In this document: positions 8,791-15,605 of the stretch, in pieces
Layout of the letters: each line of letters starts with the position of its first letter
Numbering within the stretch: position 1 is the stretch's first letter
NCBI RefSeq assembly: GCF_014349235.1
Contig: NZ_JACSOH010000025.1
Span: forward strand, 1-60,491
DNA from: Cytophaga sp. FL35
GTDB lineage: Bacteria; Bacteroidota; Bacteroidia; Flavobacteriales; Flavobacteriaceae
Direction: 5' to 3'
Length of the DNA stretch: 60,491 nt
Position numbers and translations under genes: made by a program
Notes under the pieces: model-generated
What the model saw: the letters and a program-made list of their open reading frames with translations, nothing else
The model's database searches: none
What the model was told of the DNA's origin: nothing

Positions 8791-9275
8791 TGAAAAACGG
8801 AAGTAAGCTTAATAACGAATTTGAAAAAGTGTTCCGTATGGTGGTGGTTACCGCAATAATTGTTGCGGTATTTTCTCTTCTATTGGGATATTTGATAATT
8901 AATCCCAATTTTTTCGATAATGAAATGGCCAACCCCGAAGATAGTGTGGAAATTATCCTGCAAAATGATGGGGAGGACTACGAAAAAATTGAAAATGGTA
9001 TTCATGTAGCTACAGGATTTGTTGATGCTCCAGGAATGAAAGAGACCATTCAAAATTGTACCAATTGCCATTCATCAAAACTGGTCATACAAAATAGAAT
9101 GACCAAAGAACGCTGGAAAACAACCATTAAATGGATGCAAGAAACCCAGAACTTATGGGATCTTGGTAAGAATGAAGATATCATTATTGATTATTTAGTT
9201 ACCAATTATCCGCCCAGGGAAAAGGGGAGGAGGGAAAATTTAACCAATATTGAATGGTATCAACTTAAGGAATAG
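8790..9275 (+). CDS. Membrane-anchored c-type cytochrome (SorB-like)
   Basis: The 161-residue protein has one N-terminal membrane helix (about 17-38) and a periplasmic domain with a single haem-binding site, Cys90-x-x-Cys93-His94 (NCTNCHSS). Methionines at 104 and 116 are candidates for the distal ligand. The ATG overlaps the TAA of the molybdenum enzyme by one base, so the two are translationally coupled. It is most simply the electron acceptor of that enzyme, passing electrons to the respiratory chain. Confidence 0.88.
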   Translation: MKNGSKLNNEFEKVFRMVVVTAIIVAVFSLLLGYLIINPNFFDNEMANPEDSVEIILQNDGEDYEKIENGIHVATGFVDAPGMKETIQNCTNCHSSKLVIQNRMTKERWKTTIKWMQETQNLWDLGKNEDIIIDYLVTNYPPREKGRRENLTNIEWYQLKE

Positions 9276-9319
9276 TTGATTTTACCGACTCAGTTAAAAG
9301 GATAGTAGCTTTCAATGGT

Positions 9320-10201
9320 GTGGAAAAGTATATAGATGCATTTTTAAAAGGTTTTAACGGTACGGTAAATTGGACCTGGAAATCCATACTTTTTGAGGTG
9401 CCTTGGTACACCAATTATTTTTACGGAATTATCCTTTTATCGTTGACCGTATGGATTTTGGAAATTTTATTCCCATGGAGAAAGGACCAGAGTATTTTTA
9501 GAAAAGATTTTTGGTTGGATGCCTTTTATATTTTTTTCAATTTTTTTCTATTCGCTATCGCTATAAGTGGATTTTATAAATTACTGGAAACGTTATTTTT
9601 AGAGTTTGGTATTTCAATAGAAAGTTTATCCCTCATAGATATGGGTCATTGGCCCATGTGGTTTCAACTCATCGTTTTCTTTTTGGTATTGGATTTTGTA
9701 CAGTGGTTTACCCACATTTTATTGCACAGGTATGAAGTACTGTGGCAGTTTCATAAAATTCATCACAGTGTAAAAGAAATGGGTTTTGCAGCCCACATGC
9801 GATTTCATTGGATGGAAAATGTTCTATATAAACCCCTAAAGACCTTTGGAGTCATGATTTTGGGCGGATTTGAACCTGAACAGGCCTATATAGTTCATTT
9901 TATGGCAATTACTATTGGGCACTTAAATCATTCCAATATAAAAATTACGTGGGGTCCCTTAAAATATATTTTAAATAACTCTGTGATGCACCTGTATCAT
10001 CATGCCTACACATTACCCGAAAACCATAGATATGGGGTCAACTTTGGAATAAGCCTTAGCTTGTGGGACTATATTTTTAAAACCAATTATATACCCGAAG
10101 AAAGTGGAAAGGTCGCTTTAGGTTTTCAAGGTGATGATGAAATACCACAAAGCTTTTGGGGACAACTATTTTATGGGTTTAAAAGGAACAAAACCCAATA
10201 A
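9320..10201 (+). CDS. Sterol desaturase / fatty acid hydroxylase family protein
   Basis: This 293-residue membrane protein carries the histidine-box pattern of di-iron membrane hydroxylases: HILLH (132-136), HKIHH (145-149), HLNH (201-204) and HLYHH (224-228) plus His236. Hydrophobic segments lie around 33-52, 66-86 and 112-128. Such enzymes hydroxylate or desaturate lipids with O2; the substrate is unknown. The start appears to be GTG at 9320, as the nearby ATG at 9315 is in another frame. It follows the cytochrome by 44 bases and may be in the same transcript. Confidence 0.87.
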   Translation: MEKYIDAFLKGFNGTVNWTWKSILFEVPWYTNYFYGIILLSLTVWILEILFPWRKDQSIFRKDFWLDAFYIFFNFFLFAIAISGFYKLLETLFLEFGISIESLSLIDMGHWPMWFQLIVFFLVLDFVQWFTHILLHRYEVLWQFHKIHHSVKEMGFAAHMRFHWMENVLYKPLKTFGVMILGGFEPEQAYIVHFMAITIGHLNHSNIKITWGPLKYILNNSVMHLYHHAYTLPENHRYGVNFGISLSLWDYIFKTNYIPEESGKVALGFQGDDEIPQSFWGQLFYGFKRNKTQ

Positions 10202-10221
10202 GCAACTTATTAGCCAGCAAT

Positions 10222-10524
10222 CTATTTAAATAGAAAACCTAATCCCATACGGTTGAGCATTTTTTTCTCAAAATTCCAAAAGAATTTGAATTGACCGAAC
10301 AACCAACCGAAAAATACAAGAAGTACTTGATAGATAGGGAAAATAAGTAATATTCTTGCGGTCCAATACAACCAACCTCCTGTAGATTCCCTATGCAAAC
10401 CAATAAGCTCACAAAGGGGAGCTGCCAGTTTGGCGGCAGTTGAGCCAGTAATCGCAAAAACGATAAATATAACTGCTAATTGAAAATTGGAGTCAATACC
10501 CCAGCGTTTCTTAAGTTTTTCCAT
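10222..10524 (-). CDS. DUF6787-like small membrane protein
   Basis: The 100-residue protein opens with MEKLKKRWGIDSNFQLAVIF and has two or three membrane helices (about 15-35, 47-70). The N-terminal RWGIDSNFQL and AITGSTAAKLAAP segments are typical of a small conserved Bacteroidota family that I believe is DUF6787. No function is known. It ends close to, and converges with, the hydroxylase gene. It is the last gene of a minus-strand row of small proteins downstream of serC-serA. Confidence 0.75.
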   Translation of the reverse strand: MEKLKKRWGIDSNFQLAVIFIVFAITGSTAAKLAAPLCELIGLHRESTGGWLYWTARILLIFPIYQVLLVFFGWLFGQFKFFWNFEKKMLNRMGLGFLFK

Positions 10525-10551
10525 AACTTTTCAATGCGGCAAATATACTAA

Positions 10552-11010
10552 TCAAATCCGTGGTATAAAAGGACCTAATCGTTGATTGTATTTTCTCTGG
10601 AAGTAAATAAAATAATTGTAGAGTTTGTAATTTACCTCGTATCCGTAGTCTATATTGGGATCATAATCAATCTGCCATTCATAGAGTCCGGCAGAATACC
10701 TATTGGGCTGTAACACCCTTTGATTGTAATTGATTACAAAAATCTGGTTTCTATTTTCCAAAAATGATTGGGAATAATACCCTTCCGGTCTGGCAATGCT
10801 TTGAAGCCAAAAATTAAAGCCCGGTTCTATGATTATGATTTCGTATTCCGTGCTATCACTAGAAATGGAAATGGTATCACCTTTGGTTTGATCAAAAGCC
10901 ATTTTCTCCTTATCCGAAATATCTACCGCTTGTTTGCTGCCAGTACAACTAGACACCATCAAAAAACTGAAGCAAATACTTACCCCACAATATGTCAACC
11001 ACTTTTTCAT
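10552..11010 (-). CDS. DUF6146-like lipoprotein
   Basis: Starting at ATG 11010 the 152-residue protein begins MKKWLTYCGVSICFSFLMVSSC, a lipoprotein signal with the acylated cysteine after MVSS. An upstream in-frame ATG (11034) adds only a basic stretch and is less likely. The mature part has tyrosine-rich strands (YSQSFLENRNQIFVINYNQRV, QPNRYSAGLYEWQIDYDPNIDYG) that I associate with the Bacteroidota family DUF6146. It is probably anchored in the envelope. Function is unknown. Confidence 0.78.
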   Translation of the reverse strand: MKKWLTYCGVSICFSFLMVSSCTGSKQAVDISDKEKMAFDQTKGDTISISSDSTEYEIIIIEPGFNFWLQSIARPEGYYSQSFLENRNQIFVINYNQRVLQPNRYSAGLYEWQIDYDPNIDYGYEVNYKLYNYFIYFQRKYNQRLGPFIPRI

Positions 11011-11054
11011 TTTCTTTTTTCTAGTTCTGCGCAATTTTTATACCATTCAAGGTA

Positions 11055-11088
11055 CAAAAAAAGGCCGTTTGAATACAAACGACCTTTG
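11055..11088 (-). terminator. Intrinsic terminator of the DUF937 gene
   Basis: AAAGGCCGTTTG (11060-11071) and CAAACGACCTTT (11076-11087) form a long hairpin with one mismatch. Read on the minus strand it is followed by a T run (A's at 11056-11062). Confidence 0.78.
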
Positions 11089-11107
11089 ATATACAGTAAT
11101 AACTATT

Positions 11108-11731
11108 TTATTTTCCGAATAGCCCCCCTAACAGACCACCAATTCCTCCTTTTTTACCTCCTAGAGCCATGGAAGCTACATCATCAAGAATGCTACCATC
11201 CCCATCAGAATCCAAAAAGGACTCAATTAACGATTGCTGTTGGTTTCCACCGCCCATAAGACCTCCTAGAAGATTACCCAAACCATTGGAGTCACTTATA
11301 TTTTGTTGGCGGGTCTGGCTACCCAAATATCCCATTAACAAAGGTGCGGCCATTTTTAAAATGGTTCCTACAGAACCAGCATCCATACCAGATTTTGCAC
11401 TTAGGGCAGATTCTACCTGAGCTTGCTTTCCTCCAAGAACGTGACCTAAAATTCCGGCTCCGTCGTTCATCACAGAATCATCCACTCCACCGCCAAAAAG
11501 TCCGCCCAAATCATTAAGAATACTTCCATCGTGTTTACCGGAAAGGGCATTCATCAATCCTTGTGCACCCTCCGGGGAAGAAGCATTTTTTTTCATGGCA
11601 CCCATCAACAAAGGTAGAGCCATACTTAAAACGCTACCTGTTTGATCAGTAGATTGGCCGGTTTGTGAGGCGGCACCACTAATGAGTTGTTTGCCCATAG
11701 GGCTGTTAAGTAAGTCTAATAATCCAGACAT
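11108..11731 (-). CDS. DUF937 domain-containing protein
   Basis: This 207-residue glycine-, serine- and leucine-rich protein has the DUF937 pattern: repeated LxxPMGKQLISGAASQTGQS and VLSMALPLLMGAMKKNASSPEGA helices, then a second similar half (KSGMDAGSVGTILKMAAPLLMGYL). The C-terminus is very glycine-rich (GGKKGGIGGLLGGLFGK). Such proteins are seen in many bacteria without a firm role. No export signal is visible. It sits between terminators at 11055-11088 and 11769-11800 and so is probably its own transcript. Confidence 0.88.
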   Translation of the reverse strand: MSGLLDLLNSPMGKQLISGAASQTGQSTDQTGSVLSMALPLLMGAMKKNASSPEGAQGLMNALSGKHDGSILNDLGGLFGGGVDDSVMNDGAGILGHVLGGKQAQVESALSAKSGMDAGSVGTILKMAAPLLMGYLGSQTRQQNISDSNGLGNLLGGLMGGGNQQQSLIESFLDSDGDGSILDDVASMALGGKKGGIGGLLGGLFGK

Positions 11732-11768
11732 GTGTTTAGTTTTATAATTAATGAGTTTACAAGATACA

Positions 11769-11800
11769 AAAAAAAGTACCTTTTTACAGGTACTTTTTTT
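11769..11800 (-). terminator. Intrinsic terminator of serC-serA
   Basis: AAAAAAAGTACCT (11769-11781) and AGGTACTTTTTTT (11788-11800) form a perfect 13-pair hairpin with a six-base loop. It lies just downstream of the serA stop. Confidence 0.85.
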
Positions 11801-11834
11801 GTAATTGCCTTAAGGCGAAAAAGGTCTCAACTCC

Positions 11835-12785
11835 TTATTTCATTAAGGTTATGATTTGTTCTGCCAATTCTACCCCAATTCTTTTTTGTGCTTCTCCGGT
11901 AGCCGCACCAATATGCGGAGTTAAGGATATATTTGGGTGCATTAATATTCTAATTTCTGGCGAGGGTTCCGATTCAAATACATCCAATCCAGCAAAAGCC
12001 ACTTTTCCACTCTCAAGGGCATCAACCAGTGCTACTTCGTCCAAAATACCTCCCCTTGCGGCATTGACTATGCCAACACCGTCTTTCATCAAGTTAAATT
12101 CACTCTTCCCAATTACATACGCTTTCTGAGAGGGTACATGCAGAGAAATGAAATCTGAGGAGGAAATAACTTCTTCCTTGGTTTTGGAGGTTAAATGAAA
12201 TGAAATGGATTGGCCGTCAAAAAATTCCAATTCTAAATTGGCTTCATTGATAACCGGATCATAAAACTCCACTTTCATACCTACCCCAATGGCTAATTTA
12301 GCAGTTGCCTGACCAATTCTGCCAAACCCGATAATACCTAAGGTCTTTCCTCTAAGTTCACTTCCACGGGCATAGGATTTTTTGAGTTCCTTGAATTTAC
12401 TGTCTCCGTCCAAGGGCATATTTCTATTGGCATCGTAGAGGAAACGAACCCCTCCGTACAAATGGGCAAAAACAAGTTCAGCAACTGACCCGGAGGAAGC
12501 TGCAGGCGTATTGATTACGTGCAAACCCTTGTTTTTTGCATAGTCTACATCAATATTGTCCATGCCAACGCCGCCACGACCAATCAATTTTAAATTGGGG
12601 CAGGCATCAATAAGTTCCTTCCTTACTTTAGTGGCACTACGAACCAAAAGTGCCTCAACACCATTTTCGTTTATATAATTTTGAAGTTGCTCTTGGGCTA
12701 CTCTGGTTACCAGTACTTCAAATCCTGATTCCTCCAGTTTTTCAATGCCAGCTTGGGCAATTCCGTCATTAGCTAAAACCTTCAT
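11835..12785 (-). CDS. serA: D-3-phosphoglycerate dehydrogenase
   Basis: SerA oxidises 3-phosphoglycerate to 3-phosphohydroxypyruvate with NAD+, the first step of serine synthesis. The 316-residue protein is a D-isomer 2-hydroxyacid dehydrogenase. It has the Rossmann motif [20 protein letters not shown], the Arg-containing [13 protein letters not shown] and the catalytic-His segment [10 protein letters not shown]. It ends soon after, lacking the C-terminal ACT domain that mediates serine feedback in longer enzymes. It lies 51 bases downstream of serC on the same strand, forming the serC-serA operon. Confidence 0.93.
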   Translation of the reverse strand: MKVLANDGIAQAGIEKLEESGFEVLVTRVAQEQLQNYINENGVEALLVRSATKVRKELIDACPNLKLIGRGGVGMDNIDVDYAKNKGLHVINTPAASSGSVAELVFAHLYGGVRFLYDANRNMPLDGDSKFKELKKSYARGSELRGKTLGIIGFGRIGQATAKLAIGVGMKVEFYDPVINEANLELEFFDGQSISFHLTSKTKEEVISSSDFISLHVPSQKAYVIGKSEFNLMKDGVGIVNAARGGILDEVALVDALESGKVAFAGLDVFESEPSPEIRILMHPNISLTPHIGAATGEAQKRIGVELAEQIITLMK

Positions 12786-12836
12786 GTTGTTGGTTTTTAA
12801 TTAATTGAATGAAACTATTTAAGTAAAACTTTAGGT

Positions 12837-13901
12837 TTATCCCTTTCGTTCCAACTCGCTCATGACATCTACTAGAATGCCAACACTTTCTAGGCTCAGG
12901 GCGTTGTACATGGACGCCCTATATCCACCTACGGAGCGGTGACCGTTAATTCCATTGATTCCTGCTTCCTTCACCATCGAATCAAAAGTCTCTTTCAAAC
13001 GGTCGTCTACCAAGTTAAAAGTCGCATTCATATGAGAGCGATCTTCTTTCTTCGCAAAACCTTCAAACAAGGGATTCAGGTCAATTTCAGAATAGACCAA
13101 TTGGGCCTTCTTTTCATTAACTTCTTCAATGGCCGAAATTCCACCTTTAGATTTAAGCCACTCTAAGGTAAGCATGGAAGTATAAACCGCAAATACCGGC
13201 GGCGTGTTGAACATACTATCCTTTGAAATATGAACCGCGTAATCCAACATGGAAGGAATTTGACGGCTTACCTTTCCTAAAACCTCTTCTTTAATAACCA
13301 CTAAGGTTGCACCTGCGGGGCCCATATTCTTTTGTGCGCCTGCGTAGATTAAATCGAACTGAGAAAAATCCAATTGTCTTGAGAAAATATCGGAACTCAT
13401 ATCGCATACCAAAGGAGCATCGGTTTTTGGAAACTTCTTTATCTGCGTACCAAAAATAGTATTGTTGCTAGTAAGGTGAAGATAATCCAAACCTTCAGGA
13501 ATGGAATATCCTTTTGGAATATAGTTGAAATTTTCGTCCTTGGAAGAGCCTACTTCTACAACATCCCCAAACAGTTTGGCTTCTTTTATCGCCTTGGAGC
13601 TCCATGTGCCTGTGTTTAAATATCCCGCTTTCTTATCCAAAAGGTTGTAGGCGGTCATTAAAAACTGCATACTAGCACCACCTTGAAGAAATAAGGCTTT
13701 GTAACCTTTGTTTTCCAAACCAAGAATTTCCAAGGCAAGGCTTCTAGCGTTCTCCATTACTTCCACGAAGTCTTTGCTACGGTGTGAAATTTCTATTAGT
13801 GAGAGACCAGATCCATTAAAGTCCATTACGGCTTCTGAAGCCTTAAGAAGTACTTCTTGAGGTAAAATACATGGGCCTGCACTAAAATTATGTTTTTTCA
13901 T
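12837..13901 (-). CDS. serC: Phosphoserine aminotransferase
   Basis: SerC converts 3-phosphohydroxypyruvate and glutamate to phosphoserine, and serves pyridoxal phosphate synthesis in some bacteria. The 354-residue class V aminotransferase starts KKHNFSAGPCILP, as is usual for SerC. It has the PLP-lysine region DLIYAGAQKNMGPAGATLV and the C-terminal GHRSVGGYRASMYNAL motif that binds the phosphate. It is complete and is followed by serA. The next gene upstream (acyl-CoA reductase) is on the same strand but 130 bases away. Confidence 0.96.
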   Translation of the reverse strand: MKKHNFSAGPCILPQEVLLKASEAVMDFNGSGLSLIEISHRSKDFVEVMENARSLALEILGLENKGYKALFLQGGASMQFLMTAYNLLDKKAGYLNTGTWSSKAIKEAKLFGDVVEVGSSKDENFNYIPKGYSIPEGLDYLHLTSNNTIFGTQIKKFPKTDAPLVCDMSSDIFSRQLDFSQFDLIYAGAQKNMGPAGATLVVIKEEVLGKVSRQIPSMLDYAVHISKDSMFNTPPVFAVYTSMLTLEWLKSKGGISAIEEVNEKKAQLVYSEIDLNPLFEGFAKKEDRSHMNATFNLVDDRLKETFDSMVKEAGINGINGHRSVGGYRASMYNALSLESVGILVDVMSELERKG

Positions 13902-14031
13902 TGGGTGTTGATTTTAGTTGTTGTTTGTTCAAAAATGACCGTTGCGAACTTCTTTCCGGTACTTTTGAAAATAGGACGTTAAAGGTCTTGAATTAAATGC
14001 AATTTTCCATATGGGAAGGGAAAAAATAAAC

Positions 14032-15072
14032 CTAGGTTCTCAACAGGAAGTCAACAGTATCTATATTATCTGCATAATCTGTTAAACTAGGTTTTTGAGT
14101 TTGACCAAAGGCTACTTCATCCTCCATAAAACCTTGCGATACAACACACTGTAATTGCTCTTTATCCGCAATTAACCGGTTTTTTAATTCTTCCGGTTCA
14201 TCATAAAATTCATAAAATAGAGAAGCGATGGGCGAGGTGTAACCTTCATCTTCTTTTAAAATAAGAAAGCCATTATCTAAAATTTTAAATTCACTCATAA
14301 GATAGACGGCTTTATTATAATCGTAGTTGTTGGCATATTTATTCTGTTCAACAATGGAATTAAATTCAAAGATGGACCTAAAAAATAGGTCAAAATCATA
14401 ATTTCTTGGTACAAAAATCTTTGACACACTGCGGCAACCTAATCCAAAATATCTAAATATATCCTCTCCTAATTCTTTTAGAGTTTCGGGTGATTCCTCG
14501 CCGTTGATAACGGCTACAGAACTTCTATTTTTTCTGATTATGTGCGGTCCTTTACCAAAATAGTGCTCAAAATAGCGTGAAGTGTTGTTACTTCCCGTAG
14601 CAATCACAGCATCAAATTCTTTGAGTTGCGCTTTTTCAAACACAATTAAATCCTTAAAAATTGGATCTATGAAGGTGAGATACGCTGTTATGAATTTAAT
14701 AAGTACCTCGTCATTACTAGATAGCTTCGCCAATACTTTATTCCCGGTTAAAAGAACACATAAAAAATCATGAAATCCTACCAAAGGAATATTTCCGGCT
14801 AAAATCAAAGCGACAGTCTTTGGTCGGTTTTCGGATAGGGAATATTTGGATAGCCAAGCGTGTAGATTGTTTTCGGTAAGCAGCTCTCCCCAATTTTCAA
14901 GGGCGAACATTACATTCTCTCTAGTGAACCAACCATTTTTATGTTTACTTAGCTCTATGGCCTGATTCAGTTTTACTGACCATTCGTCCTCATTTTGTTG
15001 TGAATTACAAAATTCTCGTAAAAACGTTCCAAGTTTAACGAAAGCAATAAATGTTTTATGATGCTCGTTCAT
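14032..15072 (-). CDS. LuxC-like acyl-CoA reductase
   Basis: The 346-residue protein resembles the acyl-CoA reductase (LuxC) family of the aldehyde dehydrogenase superfamily. Landmarks are VALILAGNIPLVGFHDFLCVLL, GKVLAKLSSNDEVL, IRKNRSSVAVI and FRYFGLGCRSVSKIFVP, the last holding the probable nucleophilic cysteine. Members reduce fatty acyl-CoA or acyl-carrier intermediates to aldehydes with NADPH, but the flavobacterial form has no established role. It diverges from the ferredoxin gene at 15184, which could be an electron or cluster partner; this is inference from position only. Confidence 0.85.
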   Translation of the reverse strand: MNEHHKTFIAFVKLGTFLREFCNSQQNEDEWSVKLNQAIELSKHKNGWFTRENVMFALENWGELLTENNLHAWLSKYSLSENRPKTVALILAGNIPLVGFHDFLCVLLTGNKVLAKLSSNDEVLIKFITAYLTFIDPIFKDLIVFEKAQLKEFDAVIATGSNNTSRYFEHYFGKGPHIIRKNRSSVAVINGEESPETLKELGEDIFRYFGLGCRSVSKIFVPRNYDFDLFFRSIFEFNSIVEQNKYANNYDYNKAVYLMSEFKILDNGFLILKEDEGYTSPIASLFYEFYDEPEELKNRLIADKEQLQCVVSQGFMEDEVAFGQTQKPSLTDYADNIDTVDFLLRT

Positions 15073-15076
15073 ATAT

Positions 15077-15107
15077 TTGCTATAATTGGGACTAGACTGT
15101 ACCTTTG
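15077..15107 (+). promoter_or_regulatory. Predicted promoter of the ferredoxin gene
   Basis: TTG at 15077-15079 and TACCTTTG at 15100-15107, spaced by 20 bases, match the Bacteroidota consensus. On the opposite strand TACTTTTG at 15130-15123 could serve the divergent acyl-CoA reductase gene, though I see no matching -33 element. Confidence 0.6.
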
Positions 15108-15183
15108 TTTTTTAAATGATTGCAAAAGTAAGCATACCTAATTTAAACGGGATGCTGAATTTAACCAGAAGAAGTAAATTACT

Positions 15184-15537
15184 ATGGCTATTATAATTAC
15201 CGATGAATGTATAAATTGTGGGGCTTGTGAACCAGAATGTCCTAATACGGCAATTTATGAAGGTGCCGATGAATGGCGTTATGCAGACGGAACCTCTTTA
15301 GAGGGGGAGGTTGTTTTGCCTAGCGGTAAGGCTGTAAATGCAGAAGAGGCCCAAGAGCCTATAAGCGACGAGTTTTACTATATTTCACCTGACAAATGTA
15401 CCGAATGTATGGGCTTTCATGAAGAACCACAATGTGCGGCAGTATGTCCTGTAGATTGTTGTGTTCCTGATGAGGATCATGAAGAAAGCGAAGAAACCCT
15501 TTTAGCTAAGCAAGCATTTATGCACCCGGAAGGCTAA
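15184..15537 (+). CDS. 4Fe-4S dicluster ferredoxin
   Basis: This acidic 117-residue protein has two cysteine clusters, [12 protein letters not shown] (residues 9-20) and [18 protein letters not shown] further on. Each supplies ligands for one [4Fe-4S] cluster, with a long insertion between them as in Alvin-type (Allochromatium-like) ferredoxins. It is a soluble cytoplasmic electron carrier. It is expressed alone from the divergent gap with the acyl-CoA reductase gene and ends at a strong bidirectional terminator. Confidence 0.95.
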   Translation: MAIIITDECINCGACEPECPNTAIYEGADEWRYADGTSLEGEVVLPSGKAVNAEEAQEPISDEFYYISPDKCTECMGFHEEPQCAAVCPVDCCVPDEDHEESEETLLAKQAFMHPEG

Positions 15538-15557
15538 AATGTAAAATCATAAAAAGT

Positions 15558-15585
15558 AAAAACCGGACAATTGTCCGGTTTTTTT
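15558..15585. terminator. Bidirectional intrinsic terminator
   Basis: AAAAACCGGACAA (15558-15570) and TTGTCCGGTTTTT (15571-15583) form a perfect palindrome flanked by A and T runs. It sits between the convergent ferredoxin and TonB receptor genes and would stop transcription from both sides. Confidence 0.85.
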
Positions 15586-15605
15586 ATGGCTATAGGTTTC
15601 ATTAA

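Noticed and set aside
10768-11259. A 163-codon plus-strand frame
   Set aside because: It runs antisense through the DUF6146 lipoprotein, a terminator and the DUF937 gene, and is not coding-like.
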